A DNA stretch of 64,000 nucleotides from Chloroflexus aggregans DSM 9485. GTDB lineage: Bacteria > Chloroflexota > Chloroflexia > Chloroflexales > Chloroflexaceae. Positions 16,230 to 25,824 of the stretch are shown here, piece after piece. Made by a program: the position numbers and the translations under genes. Numbering within the stretch: position 1 is the stretch's first letter; each line of letters begins with the position of its first letter. A model generated the notes under the pieces. It saw nothing but the letters and a program-made list of their open reading frames with translations, was not told where the DNA came from and ran no database searches. Location: positions 2,617,353 to 2,681,352 of the forward strand of contig NC_011831.1 of NCBI RefSeq assembly GCF_000021945.1. Reading direction: 5' to 3'.

Positions 16230-16520
16230 ATGTCGCTCTCAGAAGCCCAAGTCCGCCACGTTGCCCGCCTTGCCCGTATCGCTCTTTCTGATGAAGAAGT
16301 GAATGTGATGCGGGCCCAACTTTCGGCAATTCTCGACTACATTGCCATGTTGCAAGAGGTTGATGTGAGTAACGTTCCACCAACGGCCCAAGTTACCGGA
16401 CTGACGACCGTCTGGCGACCTGATGTGGTCGGTGAAATGCTCACGCAAGAACAGGCACTGGCCAATGCTCCCGATCAGCAGGATGGTATGTTCCGGGTAC
16501 GGGCAGTGTTTGAGGAATAG
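16230..16520 (+). CDS. gatC: Asp-tRNA(Asn)/Glu-tRNA(Gln) amidotransferase subunit C
   Basis: Small 96-residue GatC, which wraps around GatA and stabilises the GatCAB complex that makes Gln-tRNA(Gln) and/or Asn-tRNA(Asn). Typical sequence: VRHVARLARIALSDEEV at the start, LDYIAMLQEVDVSNVPPTAQ in the middle, and a C-terminal MFRVRAVFEE. gatA and gatB are not in the window. Confidence 0.93.
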   Translation: MSLSEAQVRHVARLARIALSDEEVNVMRAQLSAILDYIAMLQEVDVSNVPPTAQVTGLTTVWRPDVVGEMLTQEQALANAPDQQDGMFRVRAVFEE

Positions 16521-16624
16521 ACGTTGTCATCTGTCACTCCTCGTGCATGAGCCATGCAACTTTTGGCGTGGTAGCAACGTCGTACCGGCAGCGATATAAC
16601 GTAATGCAGCGAAAGGATACGACG

Positions 16625-17062
16625 ATGTACGGGAATAATGGTAATGGTTCACGCCAATCGTATGTCTTGATCGGGGGGTATCCGGTTAAGCCGGTCTACC
16701 TCGTTATCTTCGGGGTGATCGTCTTTGGCCTGGTAATCTACCTGTTACTGCGCTTCTTCAACATCGGCCTCACCATGCACTTTAGTGCGTTTGCCGGTGT
16801 CCTTCTCTTGATCGCCAATCTGCGCGAACTGCTCGGGGCCGGCTATACCCAGCGTGGGAGCACCGCTCTGCTGAATGTCCTGGTTGGCGCCGGTCTGATC
16901 TGCGCGTGGTTGGCTCAGTTCTTCGTCCTCTTTTGGCTGCCGGCGTTGCTGGCTGTCGGTGTCGCTACCCCACTGGTGTTGAACCGTTCGGGCGTCTATA
17001 CCGTGTATCTCACCGCGGCTCAGCAAGCGATCGATCGGGTGCGGCGTACATTGGTACGGTAA
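16625..17062 (+). CDS. Small membrane protein of unknown function
   Basis: A 145-residue protein with a Gly/Asn-rich start (MYGNNGNGSRQSYVLIGGYP), then four hydrophobic segments (FGVIVFGLVIYLLLRFF, FSAFAGVLLLIANL, LLNVLVGAGLICAWL, FFVLFWLPALLAVGVA) and a basic end. I do not recognise a family. ATG 16625 follows GAAAGG by about 9 bp; the longer open frame upstream lacks signals. A strong terminator follows. Confidence 0.6.
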   Translation: MYGNNGNGSRQSYVLIGGYPVKPVYLVIFGVIVFGLVIYLLLRFFNIGLTMHFSAFAGVLLLIANLRELLGAGYTQRGSTALLNVLVGAGLICAWLAQFFVLFWLPALLAVGVATPLVLNRSGVYTVYLTAAQQAIDRVRRTLVR

Positions 17063-17084
17063 CAGCATAGTCGCCATCAATAGC

Positions 17085-17113
17085 AAGGGGATCGGTTTCT
17101 CACCGATCCCCTT
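17085..17113. terminator. Bidirectional intrinsic terminator
   Basis: AAGGGGATCGGT / ACCGATCCCCTT forms a 12-bp stem with a 5-base loop (TTCTC), followed by CTTCGTTT. It lies between the convergent membrane-protein and DUF4397 genes. Confidence 0.85.
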
Positions 17114-17140
17114 CTTCGTTTCTGACGATTGACTAATCGT

Positions 17141-17926
17141 CTATCGCATACTGCGACGCATCACCAGACCACCCACTGCCATCAGCGCCAGCGCCATCAG
17201 AGCTGCTGCTGCCAATGGGAGCGTCTCGCCGCCGGTTCGCGGTAACGTCGCCGGAGCTGCCGTCGTCACCGGTGCAGTTACTGCAAGCTGTGGCGTAATG
17301 TTGGCAACAAAGTTCGTTGCGAAGACGCTGTAAATCTGTCCTGCCTCAACCCGCGTACCCGCCAAATTGATGACCACTGCATCACCACCGGCTGGTGTGA
17401 CTTGCAGATCGTAAGTCCCGGCCGGCACTTCAAGATAATCGCTCGCGTCTGGAAATGCCAGATTACTGATGAGCGTTGTACCGTTGGCCAACTTTACGTC
17501 AACCGCCGGTGCATCAGGGGAGAAGTGGTAAACACGCACTTTCGCTTGACCGGCAACCGGTGCGCTCAAATTGTCGACGATTACTTGCGGCTTAATGCTG
17601 GCAACCGGGCCAACGGCAGCGATCGTATACGCACGACCAGCCTCGATGGTGACATTCGCATCAATTACCGCCGAGCCGGCTCCTGCACCCGTTGGAGCCA
17701 CCTGTACGCGATAGGTACCGGCAGGTAGATCAAGGTAAGGGCTGGCGGCAAAGAAACCAACATTGGTTAGCACTGCATTGCCATTAACGAATACATCCAC
17801 CGCCGGTGCGTCGGGTGAGGCGTGAATAACTCGTACTTTGGCTGTGCCACTCTGGGCGAAGGCCGGTACTGCCAGCAATGCAAACAACAGGGCCGTGGTC
17901 AAGGCGATCGACAGCTTTCGGATCAT
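17141..17926 (-). CDS. DUF4397 surface protein with LPxTG-like C-terminus
   Basis: A 261-residue exported protein. Residues 1-24 form a signal peptide (LTTALLFALLAVPAFAQS), followed by two DUF4397 beta domains, each opening with KVRVIHASPDAPAVDV or the close KVRVYHFSPDAPAVDV, then a Thr/Ala/Pro linker. The end is LPRTGGE plus a membrane helix and a basic tail (RRSMR), the classic layout of a sortase substrate. DUF4397 domains are extracellular and of unknown function. GGAGG (AGGGAGG) precedes the start. No sortase gene is in the window. Confidence 0.85.
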   Translation of the reverse strand: MIRKLSIALTTALLFALLAVPAFAQSGTAKVRVIHASPDAPAVDVFVNGNAVLTNVGFFAASPYLDLPAGTYRVQVAPTGAGAGSAVIDANVTIEAGRAYTIAAVGPVASIKPQVIVDNLSAPVAGQAKVRVYHFSPDAPAVDVKLANGTTLISNLAFPDASDYLEVPAGTYDLQVTPAGGDAVVINLAGTRVEAGQIYSVFATNFVANITPQLAVTAPVTTAAPATLPRTGGETLPLAAAALMALALMAVGGLVMRRSMR

Positions 17927-18361
17927 GAACGTTCCTCCCTATCCAACAATGAGGCTTTACCATACCGGGAATGCACACTTCTTGAACGGTTCTTGCACAA
18001 TTTCCGGCTTCACTCCTTACTACGCAGCAGTGGCTAAATCGGATGTGTGAGATTCGGCCAATGTTGGCAAGAAGGTGGCAGAGGGGAGTATGCTCCGACC
18101 GTCTCGTGTCTGTGACCGGCACGGTGCGTAGCCGCCATCGGTTGGTCGGAACAGGTTGTCGTTTTCCTTAACGGTATGTCATTGAGGTGCGGTCGAGATG
18201 GCCGGTGCGGTGCAGTGGTATGGGGGTATGGGTGTATGGATAGTTTGTTATGCTCGGCTCAGGTTCACCGGTGGTGTGTCCGTTGCGATGTTAGTGGCGC
18301 TCCATCGCTCGTCAAACAGGAACGGGAGCCGAGCAAAACCCTCTCCGGTCATTGCAGTCAA
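17927..18361. other. Intergenic region, 435 bp
   Basis: Holds the upstream region of the DUF4397 gene on the left and the downstream end of the nucleotide-sugar cluster on the right. Open frames here show no family features. I see no convincing RNA gene. Confidence 0.4.
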
Positions 18362-19723
18362 TCACTCTGTGTGCGCTATGCGTTGGTATTGTCCTTCGGA
18401 TGCGCCGGCAGTAGCCGGTTTACCCCAAAACAACGCATCTTGCTCGGCACGCAAACGATCACTCAGCCGATCGGTCGGTAACTCCACATCGTCGTAAGTG
18501 ATGATGCCATCTTTGGGAATATCACGTCGCAAGGTACACCCTTCGGCTAATCCGATCGGCAACAAACGTTCTGCGTAAACAACATCGGCATTCTCGGCTA
18601 AGCCATACGTCATGTAGCCGCCCAACCCATCAAGAGTCTGACCGGCATGTAGGTCGGTCTTGGCTGATGTAATAACCTCAACCATTGGTCGGCCGGCAGC
18701 GGCTAACACCTGATCGCCGAACAGTGCCACACGCGCGATTGAATTGGGCACTTCAAAGTGGCAAAGATGGTACGGCGTATAGAAGAGGTAAAGGGGACCC
18801 TTCCCCAACTTGTACAAGTTGAGATAGTGCTGCATGCGTGGATGATCGTGGGTACCCAGCACAAACACACCCGGTCCCGGTGTCGCCCCAACGACATAAT
18901 CGACAATCCCCGGCCCTTCGATCAGTGCCTCTAGCGGGTAAAGGTCATGTACGACATCGGCGAGTGGTGTTCCTGAGGGAACGGTCGGGCCGAACATACC
19001 GCGTCGTGCCACCCGCATACCGGTGGCATTGGCAACGACCGCCTGTTCAAACGAAATCTTCGTGCCATCGGCAAAGCTCGTCACCATGTACGGATTTTGT
19101 CCCCACTGCCGGGCAAAGTTGGCTTGGGTAGTTGGGTTACGGTACGGATCGTGTAAGCCCTTGATGTTACCGCACAGCACCGGTTTGACCCCTAATCCAC
19201 GAACAAACCGATAGAGATTCATCGTGACTCCGGGCTGATCACCGTCGGACAGCGTAAAGATAACGCCGTAACGACGGGCATAGACTTGTAGAATCGCGCC
19301 GAGAGTGCCATCGAGTTCGGCATTCATTGTCACGACGTGTTTGCCGTGTTGCATAGCAGCCAGTGCCACGTGCGCTCCAAACTCCACCGCACCGGTGACT
19401 TCGAGAATGACATCGATACCCTCAGCAGCGCAGAGCAGGAGTGCGTCATCGGTGACCGCCGGTGCGCCGGCGGCCAGTGCCTCGGAGAGCGCAGTTGCCG
19501 AGGTAACCCGCCGAATCGCCTCGGCAGGCACGTCGGCTTCGGTATAGGCCTGGATAGCGCGCTCAATAGTACGGTTAGCAATTGCCACTAAACGCATCCC
19601 ACGGGTGTAGCGAATAATCTGGAGAGCAATACCGCGCGCCATAAAACCGGCACCGATCATGCCTACCCGGATCGGGCGTCCTTCGGTTTCAGCACGGGCG
19701 AGAGCAGTGTCAACGAGAATCAT
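18362..19723 (-). CDS. NAD(P)-binding oxidoreductase with SAF-like domain
   Basis: A 453-residue protein. Residues 20-130 form a Rossmann domain (VGMIGAGFMARGIALQIIRY) with homoserine-dehydrogenase-like character, and the middle contains LSDGDQPGVTMNLYRFVRGL and CGNIKGLHDPYRNP. The last 100 residues (AKTDLHAGQTLDGLGGYMTY, LPIGLAEGCTLRRDIPKDG) are an SAF-type beta-clip. Proteins of this architecture often sit in cell-surface polysaccharide loci, as here, but the reaction is unknown. ATG 19723 with AAGGTG upstream is preferred to the much longer frame. It is the last gene of the cluster, 97 bp after the epimerase gene. Confidence 0.7.
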   Translation of the reverse strand: MILVDTALARAETEGRPIRVGMIGAGFMARGIALQIIRYTRGMRLVAIANRTIERAIQAYTEADVPAEAIRRVTSATALSEALAAGAPAVTDDALLLCAAEGIDVILEVTGAVEFGAHVALAAMQHGKHVVTMNAELDGTLGAILQVYARRYGVIFTLSDGDQPGVTMNLYRFVRGLGVKPVLCGNIKGLHDPYRNPTTQANFARQWGQNPYMVTSFADGTKISFEQAVVANATGMRVARRGMFGPTVPSGTPLADVVHDLYPLEALIEGPGIVDYVVGATPGPGVFVLGTHDHPRMQHYLNLYKLGKGPLYLFYTPYHLCHFEVPNSIARVALFGDQVLAAAGRPMVEVITSAKTDLHAGQTLDGLGGYMTYGLAENADVVYAERLLPIGLAEGCTLRRDIPKDGIITYDDVELPTDRLSDRLRAEQDALFWGKPATAGASEGQYQRIAHTE

Positions 19724-19820
19724 AAAGCACCTTGAAATAGCGATGGAATGATTTCGGTTGAGGCCATTGCCGTGCGCGCAGTTGGGTAGTCTGTGTGCGC
19801 ACGGCACGCTTGCGACTACG

Positions 19821-20351
19821 CTATCCGTTAAACAACGGCCAGCGCTTGTCCTTCTCACTCATTTCCGTGACCGGCAACGGCCATTCAATGCCAAATGCCG
19901 GATCGTCATAACGAACACCGCCTTCGGCGCTCGGCGTGTAGTACTGCGAGACCTGATAGAAAACCTCAGTATCGTCTTCGAGCGTCTGGAAGCCGTGGGC
20001 GAAGCCTTCCGGCACATAGAGTGCCAGCCGGTTGGCCGCCGTGAGGGTCACGCCGATCCAGCGCTTGTAGGTGGGAGAATCGGGGCGCAAGTCGATAATC
20101 ACATCGTAGATCGCACCCCGGATACAGCGTACCAACTTGGTTTCGGCATACGGTGCGTGCTGAAAGTGCATACCCCGCAGTGTCCCGGCGAGCCGGTTGT
20201 ACGAGAGATTCATCTGCACGACCCGATCCACCAATCCGTGTTCGGCAAACTCGTCCTTCGCCCACACCCGTGCGAAGAACCCACGATTGTCTTCCCGCGG
20301 CTCAAGCTCAATAATGTGTGCGTCTTTTAGCTCGGTTGGAATGAAGCGCAT
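19821..20351 (-). CDS. rfbC: dTDP-4-dehydrorhamnose 3,5-epimerase family protein
   Basis: A 176-residue cupin-fold epimerase that inverts C3 and C5 of 4-keto-6-deoxy nucleotide sugars. Conserved parts: EPREDNRGFFARVWAKDEF, the catalytic-His region LRGMHFQHAPYAETKLVRC, and YVPEGFAHGFQTLEDDTEV. A GGAGGAG ribosome binding site precedes ATG 20351. As its neighbours include a CDP-glucose-type cytidylyltransferase, the true substrate may be a CDP-sugar rather than dTDP-sugar. It follows the upstream epimerase gene by 3 bp. Confidence 0.85.
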   Translation of the reverse strand: MRFIPTELKDAHIIELEPREDNRGFFARVWAKDEFAEHGLVDRVVQMNLSYNRLAGTLRGMHFQHAPYAETKLVRCIRGAIYDVIIDLRPDSPTYKRWIGVTLTAANRLALYVPEGFAHGFQTLEDDTEVFYQVSQYYTPSAEGGVRYDDPAFGIEWPLPVTEMSEKDKRWPLFNG

Positions 20352-20354
20352 ACC

Positions 20355-21383
20355 CTAGCTCCTCCAAAATAGTTCGGCATCAAGCTGGTTGGTCGCGATC
20401 AGATGACGCAACATCTTCAGCCGCGTGTATGGTGGCGCCTCGAAGATCTCGCGCGTCATACCGATCCGCTCAAACACCGCGCGTAATTGCCGAGCGCCGG
20501 CGATGGCATCGTACCGACAGGCGAATCCGGGCAGGCGGGTTGCAATCTTGGTGAAATCCACTCGGTAGCTCCGGTTATCTGCATCGTTACGCCCAAACGT
20601 AAGTTCGCAGCCGGGAAACACCTCGGCAACGATCTCGGCAATTTCGCGCACTCGATAATTGTACCGGCTATCGCCAACATTGAAAATCTGGTTGTGGATC
20701 ACGTCGCGAGGTGCTTCCAACGCACAAGCCACTGCTTGGGCAATATCGAGAATATGGACTAACGGTCGCCACGGTGTTCCATCGCTGGTCATGGCAATCT
20801 TGCCGGTCGTCCACGCAAGGCCCGACAGGTTGTTGAGCACAACATCGAACCGTTGTCGTGGTGAAGGACCAAATGCGGTAGCATTACGCAAGAAGACCGG
20901 TGAAAAGTCATCGTCGGCCATCTGCGCCAGATCGTGCTCGACCAACACTTTACACTCGGCGTAGGCGGTCTGCGGATTGACCGGCGATTCTTCGGTCTTG
21001 ATCTCACCCTCTTCGCCAATGCCGTAGACCGAGCACGATGACATATAGACGAAGCGGGTGACACCGGCAGCTTTGGCAGCCTTCGCCAAATTGACGCTAC
21101 CCTGATGGTTGATCTGAAAGGTCAGTTCCCGATTAAGTTGACCGAGTGGATCGTTCGAGAGTTCGGCCATATGCACAACGGCATCAAACCCAACGAGGTC
21201 GGCTGTAGTCAGCCGACGGATGTCTTTGACGATCAATTGTGGTTGAGGCAGACCACTGTGATAGAGCCACCCACTCTCGTAGTAGCCAGTATCTACACCA
21301 ACCACCTCGTGACCACGTTCCATCAGATACGGAGCGGTGACAATGCCGATATAGCCGCCGCTGCCGGTGAGCAGGATTCTCAT
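20355..21383 (-). CDS. NAD-dependent epimerase/dehydratase (extended SDR)
   Basis: A 342-residue extended short-chain dehydrogenase with MRILLTGSGGYIG (NAD binding), VYMSSCSVYG (catalytic Ser region) and YAECK, which provides the Tyr-x3-Lys pair. It is most similar in style to nucleotide-sugar C4 epimerases or 4,6-dehydratases. Its place right after the glucose-1-phosphate cytidylyltransferase suggests that it acts on the CDP-sugar product. TAGGAG lies about 8 bp before the start. Confidence 0.8.
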   Translation of the reverse strand: MRILLTGSGGYIGIVTAPYLMERGHEVVGVDTGYYESGWLYHSGLPQPQLIVKDIRRLTTADLVGFDAVVHMAELSNDPLGQLNRELTFQINHQGSVNLAKAAKAAGVTRFVYMSSCSVYGIGEEGEIKTEESPVNPQTAYAECKVLVEHDLAQMADDDFSPVFLRNATAFGPSPRQRFDVVLNNLSGLAWTTGKIAMTSDGTPWRPLVHILDIAQAVACALEAPRDVIHNQIFNVGDSRYNYRVREIAEIVAEVFPGCELTFGRNDADNRSYRVDFTKIATRLPGFACRYDAIAGARQLRAVFERIGMTREIFEAPPYTRLKMLRHLIATNQLDAELFWRS

Positions 21384-21441
21384 GGGAAACTCCTAGCGTG
21401 TGGAATAGGCGATCCGATACTATGAAATAGTAGCGCTGGCC

Positions 21442-22215
21442 TTACCAGATCTTCCACGGTGCATGACCGCTTTGCCACAGACCTTCGAGATAATTCTTGT
21501 CACGCAACGTATCCATTGGGTGCCAAAAGCCGTGGTGACGGTAGGCTGCCAACTCGCCGCGCTGAGCCAACTGCTCGAGTGGCTCACGCTCCCAGACCGT
21601 GTCGTCGCCGGCGATCAGATCAAAGGCAGCCGGCTCGACCACAAAGAACCCACCGTTAATATAGGCACCATCACCACCAGGCTTCTCTTTGAAGCTCTCG
21701 ATGCGGGTTTGGTCTTCGGTCAGGGTGAAGGCCCCAAACCGGCCCGGTGGCTGTACCGCCGTGAGGGTTACCGTCGCGCCCTGCTCGCGGTGATAGGCGA
21801 TCAAGGCCCGAATATCAACATCGCTCACGCCGTCACCGTAGGTGAGGCAGAAGGTTTCGTCACCAACGTAGGGGCGGATCCGTTTGATCCGCCCACCGGT
21901 CATAGTCTGTTCACCTGTATCAACCAGGGTCACCTGCCACGGTTCGATCTGAGTGTGATGAACGGTCATCCGATTGGACCGCATATCGAAGGTTACATCG
22001 GCATGATGCAAGTAGTAGTTGGCGAAATACTCCTTGATCATATGCCCTTTGTAACCACAGCAGATAATAAATTCGTTAATGTTGTGCGCCGAATAGATCT
22101 TCATAATGTGCCACAGTATTGGCTTTCCACCGATCTCGACCATCGGTTTAGGTCGAATGGCGCTCTCTTCGCTGATGCGGGTACCGTAACCGCCGGCTAG
22201 AATGACCGCTTTCAT
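21442..22215 (-). CDS. rfbF: Glucose-1-phosphate cytidylyltransferase
   Basis: Makes CDP-glucose from CTP and glucose 1-phosphate, the entry step to CDP-3,6-dideoxy and related sugars. The 257-residue nucleotidyltransferase starts [18 protein letters not shown] and contains [38 protein letters not shown] and [10 protein letters not shown], close to RfbF. The length is normal for the family. It begins the second half of the cluster, 28 bp after the decarboxylase gene. Confidence 0.9.
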   Translation of the reverse strand: MKAVILAGGYGTRISEESAIRPKPMVEIGGKPILWHIMKIYSAHNINEFIICCGYKGHMIKEYFANYYLHHADVTFDMRSNRMTVHHTQIEPWQVTLVDTGEQTMTGGRIKRIRPYVGDETFCLTYGDGVSDVDIRALIAYHREQGATVTLTAVQPPGRFGAFTLTEDQTRIESFKEKPGGDGAYINGGFFVVEPAAFDLIAGDDTVWEREPLEQLAQRGELAAYRHHGFWHPMDTLRDKNYLEGLWQSGHAPWKIW

Positions 22216-22243
22216 ACGTTGTAACCTGCCTTCGTGTGGATAC

Positions 22244-23194
22244 TTACAATTCGCCGCGTCGCTGCAACTCTTGGCGGAACCACGGGATCGTCAGTTCGAG
22301 ACCTTCGCGCAGCGATACCTTCGGTTCCCATTGCAAAATCCGGCGCGCCTTGCTGATGTCAGGTTGGCGCACCTGTGGATCGTCTTTGGTGCGCAGATCG
22401 CGGTAGATCACCCCGGCTTTATTGCCGGTAATTTCGTTGACGATCTGGGCAAATTCGGCAATAGTAAATTCGCCCGGATTACCAATGTTGACCGGTTCGA
22501 CTTCATCGCTGAATAGTAGCCGATAGACACCTTCAACCAAATCTGACACATATTGGAACGAACGGGTCTGACTACCATCACCATAGATAGTCAACGGCTC
22601 ACCGCGCAGTGCCTGTGAGATAAAGTTGGGAACGACGCGACCATCGCGGAGACGCATACGTGGGCCATAGGTGTTGAAGATGCGAACAATTCGCGTTTCG
22701 ACCCCGTGATAGGTATGGTAGGCCATCGTCATCGCCTCGGCGAATCGCTTTGCTTCATCGTAGACCCCGCGAGGTCCAACCGGGTTGACATGTCCGTAGT
22801 AGCTTTCCGGTTGGGGGTGGACTTGCGGATCACCGTAGACCTCTGACGTGGAAGCAAGGAGGAAACGTGCTCCTTTAGCCCGGGCTAAGCCGAGCGCCTT
22901 GTGCGTGCCGAGCGCACCGACTTTAAGGGTTTGGATCGGCAGTTCGAGATAATCAATCGGTGACGCCGGTGAGGCAAAGTGGAGTACTGCATCGATGGGA
23001 CCTTCAATATAGATATAGTTGGTCACATCGTGGTGGATAAAGAGAAAGCGGGGGTGTCCGGCCAGATGGGCAATATTGTCGGTGCTACCGGTAATGAGAT
23101 TGTCCATCGCAATCACTGTATGCCCTTCTGCCAGAAAGCGGTCACACAAGTGTGAACCGAGAAAACCTGCTCCCCCGGTGATGAGTATGCGCAT
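22244..23194 (-). CDS. UDP-glucuronate decarboxylase-like SDR (UDP-xylose synthase)
   Basis: A 316-residue extended SDR with [40 protein letters not shown] and a Tyr-x3-Lys pair in [11 protein letters not shown]. The GDPQVHPQ and HVNPVGPRG phrases are characteristic of UDP-glucuronate decarboxylases that make UDP-xylose. ATG 23194 is the family start; the longer open frame upstream is not credible. It is 82 bp downstream of the next SDR gene. Confidence 0.82.
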   Translation of the reverse strand: MRILITGGAGFLGSHLCDRFLAEGHTVIAMDNLITGSTDNIAHLAGHPRFLFIHHDVTNYIYIEGPIDAVLHFASPASPIDYLELPIQTLKVGALGTHKALGLARAKGARFLLASTSEVYGDPQVHPQPESYYGHVNPVGPRGVYDEAKRFAEAMTMAYHTYHGVETRIVRIFNTYGPRMRLRDGRVVPNFISQALRGEPLTIYGDGSQTRSFQYVSDLVEGVYRLLFSDEVEPVNIGNPGEFTIAEFAQIVNEITGNKAGVIYRDLRTKDDPQVRQPDISKARRILQWEPKVSLREGLELTIPWFRQELQRRGEL

Positions 23195-23276
23195 AGCTAT
23201 TGTTCTCCTCTGTACTATCGGCTTGCATGCTACTGAGTATTGGTGAAGGTTTAATGAACATTGACCGATAATGGAA

Positions 23277-24290
23277 TTAAACTCCTTCCACGACCGAATC
23301 CCAATAGTGTTGGTGATGTTCGCGGTAGAAGGCAATCGTGCGGGCTAAGCCGGTACGGAGATCGATACGTGGTTGCCAGCCCAACATCTGCCGAATACGA
23401 CGATCATCGGCGTAGTAATCACCAATGTCGATCGGCTTACGGTCGGGTGGGTAGGGAATAATCTCGAAACTGCCGCCACCGGCCACTTCTACCGTTAAGG
23501 CTGCCAGATCACGCAGATTAATCACCTCTAAACCGCCCAGATTAAAAATTTGTCCGGTTGCAGCCGGATGCAGAGCTGCTAACAACAGTGCATCCACACA
23601 ATCGTCGATATAGGTGAAGTCACGCAGTTGTTTGCCGTCACCCCACACTTGGATCGGTTTGCCCTCGATCACATTTCTGATCCAGACGCCGAGAAAGGTT
23701 TGGCGCGCGTCCTTCACCCGCATGCGTGGGCCGTAGGTGTTCGTTAGGCGTAAAGCACATGCCCGAATGCCGTACACATTGTTGTAGAGAATGTGGTACC
23801 ATTCACCGGCCATTTTGTTGATACCGTTGACATCAACCGGATGCAACAGATGGCGTTCATCGACCGGCAGATAATCGGGCTTGCCATAAATTTGGCGGGT
23901 TGAAGCGTAGACTACCGTGATTCGCGGATTGTGCTTACGACAGGCTTCGAGGATTGATAATTGGGCACGACAGTTAATATCGAGGTCGGTGTAGGGGTTA
24001 CGCATCGAGTCGAGATGGCTGGTCTGTCCGGCGAGGTTAAACAGGATATCGTGCCCTTGTACCAGATAGTTCATGGAATACTCATCGCGCACGTCGGCAA
24101 TATTGACGCGCACTCGATCTTCGATACCGGCAATGTTGTAGAGATTACCACCGTATTCAGGGATCAACGAGTCGACGAGAGTGACCTGTGCACCAAGTTC
24201 AACCAGCCTGTGCGCCAGATTGGAGCCAATAAAGCCAAGCCCACCGGTAATCAAGACTCGTGCGCCGGATAGGGTTTGCAGATCGATCAT
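23277..24290 (-). CDS. Extended SDR epimerase-like protein lacking the catalytic Tyr
   Basis: A 337-residue NAD-binding SDR ([18 protein letters not shown]) from a nucleotide-sugar epimerase/dehydratase branch. The Ser region is YASTRQIYG (S130), but the position of the usual Tyr in Tyr-x3-Lys is Asn155 (VNGINK, K159), with the Ser-to-Tyr spacing of 25 otherwise kept. Later motifs are normal ([37 protein letters not shown]). It may use another base, have a non-redox role or be inactive. It overlaps the aminotransferase gene by 4 bp. Confidence 0.78.
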   Translation of the reverse strand: MIDLQTLSGARVLITGGLGFIGSNLAHRLVELGAQVTLVDSLIPEYGGNLYNIAGIEDRVRVNIADVRDEYSMNYLVQGHDILFNLAGQTSHLDSMRNPYTDLDINCRAQLSILEACRKHNPRITVVYASTRQIYGKPDYLPVDERHLLHPVDVNGINKMAGEWYHILYNNVYGIRACALRLTNTYGPRMRVKDARQTFLGVWIRNVIEGKPIQVWGDGKQLRDFTYIDDCVDALLLAALHPAATGQIFNLGGLEVINLRDLAALTVEVAGGGSFEIIPYPPDRKPIDIGDYYADDRRIRQMLGWQPRIDLRTGLARTIAFYREHHQHYWDSVVEGV

Positions 24291-25420
24291 ATGATACCCG
24301 CTCTGATAGTTTCAGCAACTAACATCACTTCATCGTAGCTCAATTCCGGGTACATCGGCAGTGAAAGGATGCGTCCGGCTAAATCTTCCGTTATCGGCAG
24401 GCTACCCGGACGATAGCCCAAATCGGCATAAGCCGGTTGCAGGTGGGTCGGAACCGGATAGTGAATATCACAGCCAATACCATGAGCCAACAGATGGTTG
24501 CGCAACCGGTCGCGGGTTGTATGGTCGGGTAGGGTTATCACAAACAAGTGGTACACATGGCCTGGTTCATCGCTGGGCACTTCAATCGGCAGGTCGGCCA
24601 GTGCTGTCGTATACCAGCCGGCCCGTTCTCGCCGGGCAGCGTTTGCCGCAGCGAGATGGGGTAGCTTTACCCGCAGCAGCGCCGCTTGCAACTCATCGAG
24701 GCGTGAGTTGCGTCCACCCGGTTCAGTAGTATAGTACTTGCGCTCCCAACCATACATTCGTAACCGGCGCAATCGGTCGGCCCACTCGTGATGATTAGTT
24801 GTTACTGCACCACCATCACCTAAAGCGCCTAGATTCTTACTCGGGTAGAAGCTAAACGCGGCCAGATGTCCCCACTGCCCGGCCTGTCGTAGCCGACCGG
24901 TGTCGTCAAGTCGCCACGCGCCGTGGGCTTGTGCCGCATCTTCGATCACGATCAGGCCGTGCCGCTCGGCAATCTCCATAATTGCCGGCATATCGGCCAA
25001 ACGACCAAACAAATGTACCGGGATCACAGCTTTAGTGCGTGGTGTGATAGCGGCAGCCAATGCTGTCGGATCCATGTTCTGCGTAGTTGGATCAACATCG
25101 ACCAATACCGGTTGCGCGCCGGCCTGCACGATAGCGGCAACATCGTACATACAAGCATTAGCGACGGTAATGACCTCATCACCCGACCCGATGCCGGCTG
25201 CAACCAGTGCCAAATAGAGTGCATCGGCTCCACTGGCAACACCGATACAGTATGCTACACCACAAGTCGCAGCAAACTCTTGCTCAAATGCGGTCACTTC
25301 AGTCCCTAAAATGTACCATCCACTTTCAATCACACGTTTGGCGGCAGCGATGAGGTCTGCCTGCAACGCCTGATGACTGCGTTGCAGATCACCAAACGGA
25401 ACGCGCCACAATGTACTCAT
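24287..25420 (-). CDS. DegT/DnrJ/EryC1/StrS-family sugar aminotransferase
   Basis: A 377-residue PLP enzyme that transaminates keto-sugar nucleotides. It has VPFGDLQRSHQALQADLI at the start, VIPVHLFGRLADMP, VIEDAAQAHGA, and the PLP lysine in FSFYPSKNLGALGDGGAV. The C-terminal CDIHYPVPTHLQPAY segment is typical. It opens the minus-strand cluster behind an AGGAG ribosome binding site. Its product would be an amino sugar for surface glycans or protein glycosylation. Confidence 0.88.
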   Translation of the reverse strand: MSTLWRVPFGDLQRSHQALQADLIAAAKRVIESGWYILGTEVTAFEQEFAATCGVAYCIGVASGADALYLALVAAGIGSGDEVITVANACMYDVAAIVQAGAQPVLVDVDPTTQNMDPTALAAAITPRTKAVIPVHLFGRLADMPAIMEIAERHGLIVIEDAAQAHGAWRLDDTGRLRQAGQWGHLAAFSFYPSKNLGALGDGGAVTTNHHEWADRLRRLRMYGWERKYYTTEPGGRNSRLDELQAALLRVKLPHLAAANAARRERAGWYTTALADLPIEVPSDEPGHVYHLFVITLPDHTTRDRLRNHLLAHGIGCDIHYPVPTHLQPAYADLGYRPGSLPITEDLAGRILSLPMYPELSYDEVMLVAETIRAGII

Positions 25421-25587
25421 GCATGTACTCCTGGTTGGGTATGGTAGCTGAGCTACGAAACGACATTTTGTGACGATGTCGAACTACATCATGTTGCATT
25501 GGTCTCGGTACTATAGGGTAATAGTACTCGATGTGGCTTGCATCTTGCTAGACTGCACAGTACAGTAACACTATCACTTGATCTAGA

Positions 25588-25597
25588 AAGGAGGTGA
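25588..25597 (+). promoter_or_regulatory. Near-perfect Shine-Dalgarno of the Flp pilin gene
   Basis: AAGGAGGTGA sits 5 bp before ATG 25603 and is one of the best matches to the 16S rRNA 3' end in the window, suggesting very high translation. It overlaps a possible GTG start at 25594, which argues for ATG 25603. Confidence 0.8.
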
Positions 25598-25602
25598 TCC
25601 CG

Positions 25603-25785
25603 ATGAGTCTCCATCATTTCTCGGTGATAGTGCTCGCCATCGGACGACAACGTGAACGTGGACAGGGGATGGCCGAATACGGTTTGATCATTACATTAAT
25701 TGCACTAGTTTGTGTATTGGCTATGATCTCGATTGGTGGTTCACTGTCCGATATGTATAACACTGTCGCCGCAATTTTCCAGTAA
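25603..25785 (+). CDS. Flp/Fap-type pilin
   Basis: A 60-residue class IVb pilin. The leader is followed by ERGQGMAEYGLIITLIALVC, in which cleavage after the Gly would leave MAEYG with the conserved Glu5-like residue and the hydrophobic assembly helix. The mature subunit is about 38 residues, normal for Flp. No tad/cpa secretion genes or prepilin peptidase lie nearby, so it is an orphan pilin gene. A strong terminator closes it as a single-gene transcript. Confidence 0.85.
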   Translation: MSLHHFSVIVLAIGRQRERGQGMAEYGLIITLIALVCVLAMISIGGSLSDMYNTVAAIFQ

Positions 25786-25824
25786 ATCCGGCGACAGATA
25801 AGGTATGAGCGTATAGGTGATCGT

